Positions 28,179 through 36,777 of a stretch of 46,397 bases of DNA are shown here, piece after piece. The notes under the pieces are model-generated. The model searched no databases. It was not told the DNA's origin and worked only from the letters and a program-made list of their open reading frames with translations. This DNA comes from Bacillota bacterium (lineage in GTDB: Bacteria > Bacillota > Clostridia > Caldicoprobacterales > DTU083), in assembly GCA_029777885.1 (NCBI GenBank), contig JAKORJ010000237.1, positions 1-46,397 of the forward strand, read 5' to 3'. Each line of letters opens with the position of its first letter. The first letter of the stretch is position 1. The translations under genes and the position numbers were made by a program.

Positions 28179-30125
28179 TTATACCCCCATTTCCTGAAAG
28201 ATGTCTTTCTTGTTGAAGTTGGCATTGGCAGCTATATAGTCACGCCGGGGTTCGACCTTATCGCCCATCAGAATGGTGATAAGCCTTTCTGCCTCAGCAG
28301 CATCCTCCAGGGTGACCTGGACTATAAAGCGGTTTGCCGGGTTCATAGTTGTTTCCCACAACTGTTCAGGATTCATTTCGCCCAGTCCCTTGTACCTCTG
28401 GACCGTATAGCCCTTGCCCGCATTCTTGATTTTCATGGTCAACTCCTCGTCGTTGTATGCATATTCAATCTTGCTGCCGCTGGTTATTTTATAAAGCGGG
28501 GCCATACCGATATATACATGGCCTCTTTTTATGAGCTCCTTCATATAGCGGAAGAAAAAGGTAAGGAGTATAGCCCTTATATGGGCACCATCCTGGTCAG
28601 CATCGGATAATATGATGATCTTGTGGTACTTCAGGTTGTCGATATTGAAATCCTCGTCTATGCCTGTACCTAGGGCCGAGATTATGGTCCTGAACTCTTC
28701 ATTTGCCAGGACCTGATCCAGGCGTTTCTTTTCTACATTGAGCGGCTTGCCCCTCAAGGGCAGTATGGCCTGGAAGCGCCTGTCCCTTCCCTGCTTGGCT
28801 GATCCGCCTGCGGAATCGCCTTCCACTATGAACAGCTCATTTAGCCTTGCATCCCGTCCGGTGCAACTGGCCAGCTTGCCTACCAGGGGGGCTGCCTCCA
28901 AGCTGTTCTTCCTCCGTGTAATCTCCTTGGCTTTCCTGGCAGCCTCCCTTACCTTTGCGGCATTGATGGCCTTTTCGATGATAGCCCTGACTGTGTCCTG
29001 ATTATCAATATCTTCTATGTAGTAAAGGAGGTTGTCTGAAACGATCGCTTCCAGCGCGGTCCTGGCTTCAGGGTTGCCCAGCTTGGTCTTGGTCTGCCCT
29101 TCGAATTGGATGTTGTTCATTTTTACTGAGATCACTGCCGTAAGGCCTTCGCGGAAATCTTCCCCGTTCAGCCCGCCGTTTTTTCCTTTATACAGGCTGT
29201 TGGTTTTTATGTAATCGTTAAACACCCGTGTGAGGGCAGTCTTGAAGCCCGTTTCATGGGACCCGCCTTCCGTTGTGGGAATGTTGTTCACATATGAAAA
29301 TATGCTTTCTGTATACGCATCAGTGTATTGGATGGCTATCTGGGCATAAATGCCGTCTTTTTCCCCTTCGATGTATATCACGTCATTATGCAGGGGTGTC
29401 TTGTCTTCATTAAGATATTTGACGAAATCGACCAGGCCGCCATCAAAGCAGTAGCAGCGCTTATTGTTATCTTCCAGTCTTTCATCTGTTAGGGTGAAAT
29501 TGATGCCCTTGTTGAGAAAGGCAAGCTCCTTCAGCCTTTTGGCAACTACATCGAAACTCAAATGTATATCGGGGAATACCCGTTTGTCGGGCAGGAATCT
29601 GACCTTGGTCCCTCTTCTGTCAGTTTTTCCCTTGTTTATGAGCGGGGTGACTGGTTTGCCTACCTGCAGGTCCCCGTTTTCAGTATAGGTTTCATATCTC
29701 TGGTAGTATAGCTGGCCGTCAATGGCTACTTCCACCACCAGCCATTCAGACAGGGCATTTACTGCTGCAGCGCCTACTCCGTGCAAGCCTCCGGAATAGC
29801 TGTAGTTGTTGGTGGTGAACTTGCCTCCGGCATGCAACTGGGTGAATACGACCTCCACGCCGGGTTTATTCAGTACGTCGTGAATGCCGACCGGGATCCC
29901 CCTTCCGTCGTCGATCACTGTGGCACTGTTGTCAGCGTGTAATATAACGTCTATATTGGATGCATAGCCGTTCAAGGCTTCATCTACAGCATTGTCGATG
30001 ATCTCCCACAGCAGGTGGTGCAGACCCCTGGACCCAGTGGTGCCTATGTACATGCCCGGTCTGAGCCTGACTGCCTTAAGGCCTTCCAGCACCTGGATAT
30101 CATTTGCCTCATATGTCTTGGCCAT
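28179..30125 (-). CDS. Type IIA DNA topoisomerase subunit B (topoisomerase IV ParE or gyrase GyrB type)
   Basis: ATPase and Toprim subunit of the pair. The GHKL ATPase domain has EIIDNAVDEA (N box), VIDDGRGIPVGIH, GGLHGVGAAAVNALS; the transducer domain has QTKTKLGN. The Toprim domain has LFIVEGDSAGG, PLRGKPLN and SDADQDGAHI, the Toprim acidic set with Gln in place of the usual Val. It ends with YKGLGEMNPEQLWETTMNP. 648 residues fits ParE or GyrB. GAGGGGG lies 13 bases before the ATG, an unusually long spacing. A LexA-like palindrome lies in the leader. Confidence 0.91.
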   Translation of the reverse strand: MAKTYEANDIQVLEGLKAVRLRPGMYIGTTGSRGLHHLLWEIIDNAVDEALNGYASNIDVILHADNSATVIDDGRGIPVGIHDVLNKPGVEVVFTQLHAGGKFTTNNYSYSGGLHGVGAAAVNALSEWLVVEVAIDGQLYYQRYETYTENGDLQVGKPVTPLINKGKTDRRGTKVRFLPDKRVFPDIHLSFDVVAKRLKELAFLNKGINFTLTDERLEDNNKRCYCFDGGLVDFVKYLNEDKTPLHNDVIYIEGEKDGIYAQIAIQYTDAYTESIFSYVNNIPTTEGGSHETGFKTALTRVFNDYIKTNSLYKGKNGGLNGEDFREGLTAVISVKMNNIQFEGQTKTKLGNPEARTALEAIVSDNLLYYIEDIDNQDTVRAIIEKAINAAKVREAARKAKEITRRKNSLEAAPLVGKLASCTGRDARLNELFIVEGDSAGGSAKQGRDRRFQAILPLRGKPLNVEKKRLDQVLANEEFRTIISALGTGIDEDFNIDNLKYHKIIILSDADQDGAHIRAILLTFFFRYMKELIKRGHVYIGMAPLYKITSGSKIEYAYNDEELTMKIKNAGKGYTVQRYKGLGEMNPEQLWETTMNPANRFIVQVTLEDAAEAERLITILMGDKVEPRRDYIAANANFNKKDIFQEMGV

Positions 30126-30149
30126 AAAAATACTTCGTCCCCCTCAATA

Positions 30150-30163
30150 AGAACAAATGTTCT
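30150..30163. promoter_or_regulatory. Candidate LexA (SOS) operator upstream of the topoisomerase pair
   Basis: AGAACAAATGTTCT is a perfect 14-base palindrome containing the Gram-positive LexA core GAAC-N4-GTTC. It lies between the -10 element (30182-30187) and the ribosome site, where a bound repressor would block transcription. Confidence 0.6.
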
Positions 30164-30181
30164 GTCTGATATTCAATTTCC

Positions 30182-30190
30182 ATTATATCA
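30182..30190 (-). promoter_or_regulatory. Extended -10 promoter element for the topoisomerase pair
   Basis: Minus strand TGATATAAT is a TGn-extended perfect -10 hexamer. The sequence 17 bases upstream (TTTCTT) is a poor -35, as is common for extended -10 promoters. Confidence 0.5.
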
Positions 30191-30220
30191 TTGTTTGTCC
30201 ATATAAGAAAGCATATAAAT

Positions 30221-31309
30221 CTATAATTCAAGCCTCGCCAAGGCATATTGTAGTTCTTCCCTGACCCTGGGATCATCTTCCTTAGTCAAAGCAGCCTCCA
30301 GTACAGCCCTTGCGCTTGCTCCCCCGATTTTTCCGATCGCCCAGGCGCTATGGGCCCGGATCTGCGGATGGGGATGGTATATGAGCCTGGACAGCGGCTC
30401 TACATAGGCTGGATTTCCTGAGTTGCCCGCAGCGATCGCAGCCATGGACAGGATCCTTTGAGCCCTGGCATAGTTTTTGCCGACAAGCTTTCCTATGCGC
30501 TCCATTAAGGCTTTAAGACTGCTGTGGCTTATCAGGATCTCCATTATATCGAATATCTGAACCTCCGGTTCAACCGTTTCTTGGAACCTGGCCCTGTTTT
30601 TGGGGCAGCATGCCTGGCAGTCCTCGCACCCGAGCATTCTGCTGCCCATTTTTTCCCTGATATCTCTTGGTATGATGCCAGGGGACAGCATATGATACCT
30701 CAGGCATTTGCTTAAGATAACCCTGCCGTTGTTAGAAATAGCCCCAGTGGGGCATGAATGGATGCACCTGGCGCAGCTACCGCAATCGGTAATACACGAC
30801 TCATTCGGAACGTCCACAGGTAGCGGGGCATTTGTGAGTATAAGATGCAGGGTCATCAGCGATCCGTTGGTCTCATTATGAATAAGCCCGTTCTTACCAA
30901 AGCACCCTATCCCGCTGAGGTATGCTATCTGCTTTATGGGCAGGGGCGGATCCACTACGGCGGCGAAACCGCTTTCGATCAGGATCGCGGCAAGCTCCTG
31001 CATGGCTTGCCTGCCCTTGGGATATGCTGCGTAGTGGGCATTGAAATACCCTTTGCCGGATGACTCTTCAAATCTGTATGGAGCATATTGATAAGAAGCC
31101 ACAATGAACGTTCTACCGTCCTCCATGACGGATGCGTATGAGGCAGTCAGCCGCCTTTCCTCCCAGTAACGGGCAGTGTCCGGATCCAATTGCCTGCGCA
31201 CCTTTATTTCTTCATCCCACAGCTCAAGCTGCCGTACTTGCATAAATTTTATCCTATCGAATCCTAGCTGAGATGCTTTGTTGACCAGTTCGTTTTTCAG
31301 GCTGTGCAT
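30221..31309 (-). CDS. QueG-like double [4Fe-4S] protein (epoxyqueuosine reductase family) with HEAT repeats
   Basis: Related to QueG, the cobalamin-dependent reductase that makes queuosine in tRNA. Seen: an N-terminal DUF1730-like domain, IGCFGKNGLIHNE (QueG-type core), a first ferredoxin motif CGSCARCIHSCPTGAI and a second CEDCQACCPKN, then C-terminal HEAT-like repeats (HSAWAIGKIGG). Some QueG core residues are not obvious, for example the Arg-Tyr-Ala-Leu-Gly-Arg run, so it could be a paralogue rather than QueG itself. The start is uncertain: ATG at 31309, or TTG at 31321 which almost touches AAAGGA. It is a single gene with its own promoter. Confidence 0.75.
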   Translation of the reverse strand: MHSLKNELVNKASQLGFDRIKFMQVRQLELWDEEIKVRRQLDPDTARYWEERRLTASYASVMEDGRTFIVASYQYAPYRFEESSGKGYFNAHYAAYPKGRQAMQELAAILIESGFAAVVDPPLPIKQIAYLSGIGCFGKNGLIHNETNGSLMTLHLILTNAPLPVDVPNESCITDCGSCARCIHSCPTGAISNNGRVILSKCLRYHMLSPGIIPRDIREKMGSRMLGCEDCQACCPKNRARFQETVEPEVQIFDIMEILISHSSLKALMERIGKLVGKNYARAQRILSMAAIAAGNSGNPAYVEPLSRLIYHPHPQIRAHSAWAIGKIGGASARAVLEAALTKEDDPRVREELQYALARLEL

Positions 31310-31347
31310 AGGTAGGCTCAATCCTTTGGTTTTAATAAATCCAATTA

Positions 31348-31377
31348 ATTATAGCATATCTGCGATCAGCATTTGAA
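31348..31377 (-). promoter_or_regulatory. Probable promoter of the QueG-like gene
   Basis: Minus strand TTCAAA (31372-31377), an 18-base spacer and TATAAT (31348-31353), the latter preceded by TGC, which makes an extended -10. Confidence 0.6.
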
Positions 31378-31571
31378 TTGTGGCCTTTTGCAGGCGCAGC
31401 CTTGCAGTAATGACTGATTAATGAAAAGTGCTGTAAGCCTGGATGAAGAACTGAGCCTGGATGAGCAATAATATGGTAAGAAGTTGACAACAGCTATAAA
31501 GATGATAGGAATGTGGCTGCACTTGTGATCATCCAGATAAGGCAGTGAACGATTGGCCTAGAATTGGCTTC

Positions 31572-31613
31572 AAAAACCAAAGGAGCTGAAAGCTCTAAAA
31601 CCCTCAGCTCCTT
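31572..31613 (-). terminator. Intrinsic terminator of the hydrogenase operon
   Basis: Minus strand ten-base-pair stem AAGGAGCTGA/TCAGCTCCTT with a 14-base loop, followed by TGGTTTTTG. It lies about 30 bases after the hydA stop codon. Confidence 0.85.
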
Positions 31614-31641
31614 ATTGGCGTATCACTTATCAGTTCTTGCT

Positions 31642-33381
31642 TTAATATTTGCTTCTTGGGGTGTAATGGGTATGAAGCAGCTTATGGGCTAGGTGGCTGT
31701 TGGGCGAACCCAGGAATTCCTCATACAACCTCTTTACGGATGGATTCTCATGGGACTTGCGCACAGGCATGTTCTTGTCCTCATCATAAATCGCTGCGGC
31801 ACGCAATGACTTAATATCCTTGTCCATGCGCTCCTTTGCAGGGACTATCGGCTGACCTCCGCCTGTTACGCAGCCACCGGGGCAGCCCATGATCTCTATG
31901 AAATGATATTCCTTAACGCCCCGTTTAACCAGTTCAAGGAGCTTTTTAGCGTTGCCGGTGCCATGGGCTACTGCTGTTCTTATAGTGATTGAACCCAGGT
32001 CCACCTCGAATTCCTTAATCCCTTCTATACCCCGGACAGCTTTGATGTCCACTGCCTCCAGGGCCTTGCCGGTAACTATCTCATAAACTGTCCTCAAGGC
32101 TGCTTCCATAACGCCGCCTGTTGCCCCGAATATGACACCAGCGCCTGTTGAATCTCCGAATACCGGGTCAAAGGCTTCATCTGGCAGCTTATTGAAGTCT
32201 ATGCCGGCAGCCTTTATCATGCCTGCCAGCTCCCTGGTGGTAAGCACCGCATCCACATCCGGACGCCCCGCGGCCGCAAGCTCCGGCCTTTTTGCTTCAA
32301 ATTTCTTTGAAGTACACGGCATTATGGATACAACATAGATCGATGCGGGATCTATATTGTTCTTTTCTGCATAATAGGACTTGATCACGGCTCCCATCAT
32401 CTCATGGGGAGACTTGCAGGTGGATAGGTTATCGATAAATTCCGGATAATTGTGTTCACAGTATTTGATCCAGCCAGGGCTGCAAGACGTGATCATAGGC
32501 AGGGTGCCTCCGTTGTTCAGGCGGTCAAGTAGCTCTGTCCCCTCCTCCATGATCGTCAGGTCAGCAGCAAAGTCGGTATCGAAAACCTTGTCAAAGCCCA
32601 GCCTGCGCAGGGCTGCCACCATTTTTCCGGTCACCCTTGTACCGATGGGCATACCGAACTCCTCACCCAGGGCTACCCTAACTGCCGGTGCAGTCTGAAC
32701 TACTACATGTAGGTCAGGATCGTTGATAGCATCCCACACTCTCTCAACGTCACTCTTTTCTCTTAAAGCACCTACAGGGCAGGCAGTGATGCATTGACCG
32801 CAGTAGATGCAGTTCACTTCATCCAGCTTCCTATCAAATACAGGCTCGACTACGGTTTTGAATCCCCGTTCCACTACGCCGATTGCACCTATGCCCTGTA
32901 CGTTCCTGCATACCGAAACGCATCTGCGGCAGAGTATACATTTGTTGGGATCCCTGACTATGGAAGGCGAGGATTCGTCAATTGTGTAGTTGATCCTTTG
33001 ACCTTCATAGGGTATATCGGTGACCCCGAGCTGGGCTGAAAGCTCTTGCAGTTCACATTTCTGATTTCTTACACAGGTCAGGCAGCTCCGGTCATGGTTG
33101 GATAAAATCAGCTCCAGATTTGCCTTGCGGGCAGACTTGACCTTTGGTGTATTGGTATATATCACCATACCATCTTCGACTGGATAAACACAAGCTGCCT
33201 GCAGGTTTCTGGCGCCCTTGACTTCAATCAGACACATGCGGCATGCACCGATCTCGTTTATGCCTTTCAAATAGCACAAGGTTGGTATGTTTATACCTGC
33301 AACCCGTGCAGCTTCCAATGCCGTGGTCCCCTTGGGAACTTCGACCTGGATCCCGTCTATAGTAACCTTAATCATATCCAT
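31642..33381 (-). CDS. hydA: [FeFe]-hydrogenase catalytic subunit HydA of an NADH-linked, bifurcating-type complex
   Basis: Hydrogen-evolving subunit (579 residues) of a HydABC-type complex that couples NADH and reduced ferredoxin oxidation to H2 formation. In order: a plant-type [2Fe-2S] domain (C36, C47, C50, C64), a His-Cys3 [4Fe-4S] site (H96, C100, C103, C109), two more [4Fe-4S] clusters (C148-C158, C191-C201), the H-cluster domain with TSCSPGW (298-304), IMPCTSKKFEA and EIMGCPGGCVTGGGQP, and a small-subunit-like tail. L1 reads TSCSP rather than TSCCP, a variant I recall in bifurcating enzymes. The GGGAG ribosome site and 14-bp gap to hydB indicate one operon ending at the terminator. 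Confidence 0.95.
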   Translation of the reverse strand: MDMIKVTIDGIQVEVPKGTTALEAARVAGINIPTLCYLKGINEIGACRMCLIEVKGARNLQAACVYPVEDGMVIYTNTPKVKSARKANLELILSNHDRSCLTCVRNQKCELQELSAQLGVTDIPYEGQRINYTIDESSPSIVRDPNKCILCRRCVSVCRNVQGIGAIGVVERGFKTVVEPVFDRKLDEVNCIYCGQCITACPVGALREKSDVERVWDAINDPDLHVVVQTAPAVRVALGEEFGMPIGTRVTGKMVAALRRLGFDKVFDTDFAADLTIMEEGTELLDRLNNGGTLPMITSCSPGWIKYCEHNYPEFIDNLSTCKSPHEMMGAVIKSYYAEKNNIDPASIYVVSIMPCTSKKFEAKRPELAAAGRPDVDAVLTTRELAGMIKAAGIDFNKLPDEAFDPVFGDSTGAGVIFGATGGVMEAALRTVYEIVTGKALEAVDIKAVRGIEGIKEFEVDLGSITIRTAVAHGTGNAKKLLELVKRGVKEYHFIEIMGCPGGCVTGGGQPIVPAKERMDKDIKSLRAAAIYDEDKNMPVRKSHENPSVKRLYEEFLGSPNSHLAHKLLHTHYTPRSKY

Positions 33382-33395
33382 ATTGAGTCACTCCC

Positions 33396-35192
33396 TTAAC
33401 CTTTTGTGATAGCATGGAAGGGGCATTTTTCAGCGCAGGCACCGCACTTTATGCATTTATCCGGATCAATGCTGTGAGGCGCTTTACGCTCTCCTGAAAT
33501 CGCGCTTACCGGACAAACCTTGGTGCATAGCCCGCAGCCTCTGCACAAGTCACTGCTGATCACATACCTCAGCAGATTCCTGCATACCCCGGCCGGACAT
33601 CTCTTTTCTTTGATATGGGCTTCGTATTCATCCCTGAAATACATTATCGTACTTAGAACAGGGTTGGGAGCGGTCTGGCCCAGTCCGCACAGGGCTGCTG
33701 CCTTGATATTGTTGCCCAGCTCCTCCAGCTTTTCTATGTCTCCTTCTTCGCCGTTGCCGCTGGTGATCTTGTCAAGCAGTTCAAGCATACGCTTTGTACC
33801 TATCCTGCAGGGAGGGCATTTTCCGCAGGACTCGTCGACCGTGAAGTCAAGGAAAAACCTTGCAATGTCGACCATGCAGTTGTCCTCGTCCATGACTATA
33901 AGGCCGCCTGAGCCCATCATGGATCCGATCTTCGCTAGGGAATCGTAGTCTATAGGCGTATCAAGATGCTCAGCAGGTATGCATCCGCCTGAAGGTCCTC
34001 CTGTCTGGGCAGCCTTGAACTTCTTGCCGTTAGGTATACCGCCGCCTATGTCGTATATGATTTCTCTCAAGGTAGTGCCCATAGGCACTTCAACAAGCCC
34101 GGTATTGTTTATCTTGCCTCCGAGGGCAAAAACCTTGGTGCCTTTACTTTTCTCAGTGCCCACCTGGGCGAACCATTCGGCACCGTTTAAGATGATCTGC
34201 GGTATATTTGCATAGGTTTCAACGTTGTTTAGCAGTGTAGGCTTAGCAAAGACACCCTTGACTGCAGGGAAGGGCGGCCTTGGAGTAGGCTCACCGCGCT
34301 TGCCTTCTATGGACCGCATCAGGGCTGTTTCCTCACCGCAGACAAAAGCGCCTGCTCCAAGCCTTAATTCGATATCAAAGCTGAAATCGGTACCAAAAAT
34401 GTTCTTGCCAAGGAGTCCCAGCTCCTTTGCCTGCTCTATCGCTATCGACAGGCGTTTGACAGCGATCGGGTATTCAGCTCTGACATAAATATATCCCTGA
34501 TCGGATCCTATGGCGTATCCTGCTATCGCCATTGCTTCAAGTATGCTGTGGGGGTCCCCCTCCAGCAGGCTCCTGTCCATAAAAGCACCCGGATCGCCCT
34601 CATCTGCGTTACAGCATACATATTTTTTGTCTCCCGGGGCTTTGCGGGCAAACTCCCATTTAAGGCCGGTGGGAAAACCGGCACCTCCTCTGCCTCTCAG
34701 ACCTGATGCTTTTATTTCATTGATCACATCCATAGGTGTCATTTCAGTGAGGACCTTGGCTAAAGCCTTATATCCGTCAAAGGCTATATATTCCTCTATC
34801 TTCTCCGGATTGATGACACCGCAGTTCCTTAAGGCCATTCGTTTTTGCTTTTTATAGAACTCGACCTCGTCCAACGTGCTGACGATATCTTCTGCCTTTG
34901 CATGGTCGTGATACAGCAGGTCATTTACGATCCTGCCTTTCAAAAGATGCTCTTCGACTATCCTGGGCACGTCCTCAGCCTTTATCCCGCTGTAAAATGC
35001 GCCTTCTGGATAAACAACGACTACAGGACCGACAGCGCACAAGCCAAAACAACCTGTACCGACAAGCTTGATTTCATCTTCAAGCTTATGTTTTTTAAGT
35101 TCAGCCTGGAATGCATCCATAATGCCGGCCGACCCCGAGGAATGGCAGCCTGTGCCTCCGCATACCAGGACATGTGAACGATACAATTTCAT
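33396..35192 (-). CDS. hydB: Hydrogenase subunit HydB (NuoF-like, NADH/FMN-binding)
   Basis: NADH-oxidising subunit of the hydrogenase complex (598 residues). An N-terminal thioredoxin-like [2Fe-2S] domain has C11, C16, C48 and C52. The NuoF core follows with the glycine-rich [13 protein letters not shown] (NADH/FMN site, about 166-179), [14 protein letters not shown] and [12 protein letters not shown]. An SLBB domain and the [4Fe-4S] motif ESCGKCPPC (C456, C459, C462, plus C502) come next. Two ferredoxin clusters end the protein (C550-C560, C580-C590). The extra C-terminal clusters are typical of bifurcating HydB and not of respiratory NuoF. It lies 18 bp from the upstream [2Fe-2S] gene and 14 bp from hydA. 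Confidence 0.96.
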   Translation of the reverse strand: MKLYRSHVLVCGGTGCHSSGSAGIMDAFQAELKKHKLEDEIKLVGTGCFGLCAVGPVVVVYPEGAFYSGIKAEDVPRIVEEHLLKGRIVNDLLYHDHAKAEDIVSTLDEVEFYKKQKRMALRNCGVINPEKIEEYIAFDGYKALAKVLTEMTPMDVINEIKASGLRGRGGAGFPTGLKWEFARKAPGDKKYVCCNADEGDPGAFMDRSLLEGDPHSILEAMAIAGYAIGSDQGYIYVRAEYPIAVKRLSIAIEQAKELGLLGKNIFGTDFSFDIELRLGAGAFVCGEETALMRSIEGKRGEPTPRPPFPAVKGVFAKPTLLNNVETYANIPQIILNGAEWFAQVGTEKSKGTKVFALGGKINNTGLVEVPMGTTLREIIYDIGGGIPNGKKFKAAQTGGPSGGCIPAEHLDTPIDYDSLAKIGSMMGSGGLIVMDEDNCMVDIARFFLDFTVDESCGKCPPCRIGTKRMLELLDKITSGNGEEGDIEKLEELGNNIKAAALCGLGQTAPNPVLSTIMYFRDEYEAHIKEKRCPAGVCRNLLRYVISSDLCRGCGLCTKVCPVSAISGERKAPHSIDPDKCIKCGACAEKCPFHAITKG

Positions 35193-35210
35193 TGTCTATG
35201 ACCTCCTACG

Positions 35211-35579
35211 TTATTTTTCAGTAGCTCCGATCGTATACTCCGTTACAACCTGGCCGTTCACAATGTGCTCCGTTACTATCCGTTTGGCTTTTTCAGGCGT
35301 TACCTTGACATAAGTCACTTTTTCCTCGCCAGGCTTATAAACTTCTACTATCGGCTCAAGGCGGCAAACTCCTACACAGCCTGTCTGGGTCACGGTAATG
35401 TCCTGCAGGTTTCTTTTTTGGACCTCCTCAACGAAAGCCAATAGTACAGGCCTGGCCCCGGCAGCAATACCACAGGTCGCCATGCCGACAACGACTCTGG
35501 TTCCTTTTCTATCCTTTCTCAGATTAACAGCTTGCAAAGTCCTTTGTTTTATTTCCTCCAGTTCCTGAATCGACTTCAC
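35211..35579 (-). CDS. Thioredoxin-like [2Fe-2S] ferredoxin-domain protein of the hydrogenase operon
   Basis: Small (122 residues) protein of the thioredoxin-like ferredoxin family that accompanies clostridial hydrogenase operons. Only three cysteines are seen at the expected cluster region: C36 in MATCGIAAGAR and C68, C72 in TGCVGVC. The first Cys pair of the canonical four-Cys motif is thus incomplete. I chose the GTG at 35579 because GGAGG lies eight bases before it; a TTG 27 bases upstream has no such site. It overlaps the preceding ATPase gene by 56 bases. Its role, electron transfer or assembly, is inferred from the operon. Confidence 0.85.
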   Translation of the reverse strand: MKSIQELEEIKQRTLQAVNLRKDRKGTRVVVGMATCGIAAGARPVLLAFVEEVQKRNLQDITVTQTGCVGVCRLEPIVEVYKPGEEKVTYVKVTPEKAKRIVTEHIVNGQVVTEYTIGATEK

Positions 35580-36129
35580 TTGCAACACCTCCGTACAGTT
35601 TGTCAATATTTTCTGATATATATATCCTGATCCACCCTATAACAGAAAGGTCGGTGATCGGCAAGCATCCGAGCTTGCCTTTGATGTCCTGTGTACTAAA
35701 TTCAAAGCATTTGTCACAGTAAATGTGGGTGTACTTAAAATCAACTTCCGGATTGCATAATATCAGCGTCACCATCGTATCTTCCATCCTGCCAAGGGGC
35801 AGACAGTCAATGCTGCTGGTATCAAAACAAGCCATCACTGTAGTGCCACTGCCTAATACCGTATCGATCTTAAGCCTGCCCCCACTCGCTTCAGCCTGGG
35901 CTTTGAACAATGGCAATCCCAAGCCCACCCGCCTGGTGGCCCGGGTCGTATAGAAGGGATCTAGTGAGCGCTCAGCTTCGCTGCTATCCATGCCTTTGCC
36001 GTTGTCACTTATGATCACATACAGGCTATGCCTGTCCGGTATTTCTTCTATAGTAATGTCTACGCAGGATGCGCCGGCTGATATGGAATTCTGAGCTATG
36101 TCCAGTACATGCAATGATATATCTTCCAT
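35524..36129 (-). CDS. GHKL-type ATP-binding protein in the hydrogenase operon
   Basis: The 201-residue protein has a histidine-kinase-like ATPase domain (about 1-105): DIAQNSISAGA (N box), ISDNGKGM (G1), DPFYTTR (F box) and GLGLPLFK (G2). It has no dimerisation/phospho-acceptor domain and no sensor or membrane segment. The C-terminal half (about 106-201) has a CDKC pair (about residue 138) and no match I can name. It sits between hydC and the [2Fe-2S] gene, five bases after hydC, and overlaps the next gene by 56 bases. It could be an anti-sigma-like or protein-kinase regulator of the hydrogenase, but no partner is visible. Confidence 0.85.
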   Translation of the reverse strand: MEDISLHVLDIAQNSISAGASCVDITIEEIPDRHSLYVIISDNGKGMDSSEAERSLDPFYTTRATRRVGLGLPLFKAQAEASGGRLKIDTVLGSGTTVMACFDTSSIDCLPLGRMEDTMVTLILCNPEVDFKYTHIYCDKCFEFSTQDIKGKLGCLPITDLSVIGWIRIYISENIDKLYGGVASEVDSGTGGNKTKDFASC

Positions 36130-36134
36130 GTCCT

Positions 36135-36623
36135 TTATTTATCTCTATATTTGTCCAGTATCCCCTTGACATCCTCGGGCTTGAGCCTGCCGTATACATC
36201 TTCGTTTATCATCATGACCGGTGCTAGTCCGCAGGCTCCTAGACACCGGGTAGCCTCCAGGGTGAACCTTCCGTCCTCTGTGGTATCGCCTGGCTGTACC
36301 CCCAGCTCTTTTATGAGCTCATTCAGGATCAGCTGAGAACCTTTTACATAACAGGCTGTACCCATGCACACGCCGATCTTGTACTTTCCCTTTGGCTTAA
36401 CGGAAAACTGGGAATAAAATGTGGCCACGCCGTAGATGTCACTTACGGGTATATCAAGGGCTTCTGCAATATGGGCCTGGACTTCATAGGGCAGATAGCC
36501 GAACAATTCCTGGGCTTTCGTCAGAATAGGCATCAAAGGGCCTTCCTTGCCCTTGTACTCATCTATGATCCTGTTAAGCTCTGCGAGTTTTTCTTCATGC
36601 TCCGCAAGAATGAAACGTGACAT
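36135..36623 (-). CDS. hydC: Hydrogenase subunit HydC (NuoE-like [2Fe-2S] protein)
   Basis: The 162-residue NuoE-type subunit carries one [2Fe-2S] cluster next to the FMN subunit. Helical N-terminal domain with LTKAQELFGYLP and DIYGVATFYSQF, then the thioredoxin-like domain with cluster ligands C86 and C91 (CMGTACYV) and C127 and C131 (CLGACGLAP). It is the first gene of the operon hydC-GHKL-[2Fe-2S]-hydB-hydA and lies about 45 bases downstream of a good promoter with an adjacent Rex-type operator. Confidence 0.95.
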   Translation of the reverse strand: MSRFILAEHEEKLAELNRIIDEYKGKEGPLMPILTKAQELFGYLPYEVQAHIAEALDIPVSDIYGVATFYSQFSVKPKGKYKIGVCMGTACYVKGSQLILNELIKELGVQPGDTTEDGRFTLEATRCLGACGLAPVMMINEDVYGRLKPEDVKGILDKYRDK

Positions 36624-36668
36624 ATGTGTCCCCTCCCTGAGTAGTATATAGCTGTTAAAATCTTAATT

Positions 36669-36697
36669 ATTATCTCATAAAGTATTCCGATCTTCAA
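36669..36697 (-). promoter_or_regulatory. Probable sigma-A promoter of the hydrogenase operon
   Basis: Minus strand TTGAAG (36692-36697), a 17-base spacer and GATAAT (36669-36674) preceded by TGA, giving an extended -10. Confidence 0.7.
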
Positions 36698-36703
36698 TAC
36701 TTT

Positions 36704-36721
36704 TTGTTAAATAATAAACAA
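36704..36721. promoter_or_regulatory. Candidate Rex (NADH/NAD+ sensor) operator
   Basis: TTGTTAAATAATAAACAA matches the clostridial Rex consensus TTGTTAA-N4-TTAACAA at 13 of 14 defined positions. It lies six bases upstream of the -35 of the hydrogenase operon, where bound Rex could interfere with RNA polymerase. Confidence 0.65.
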
Positions 36722-36777
36722 ATATTGATGTGAAATTATTCGGTCAACATTCGATTTACTGGAAAAGGTCCAACCCT

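Larger units (their letters stand above)
31310..31641. other. Intergenic region between the QueG-like gene and hydA
   Basis: About 330 bases without a supported gene. It holds the QueG-like promoter at 31348-31377 and the hydA terminator at 31572-31613. Between them, an 11-base direct repeat AGCCTGGATGA occurs at 31436-31446 and 31454-31464. Frames here are short and lack ribosome sites. Confidence 0.7.

Noticed and set aside
31493-31525. TTGACA in the 31.3-31.6 kb gap considered as a plus-strand promoter
   Set aside because: No acceptable -10 at 16-18 bases and no downstream plus-strand gene.
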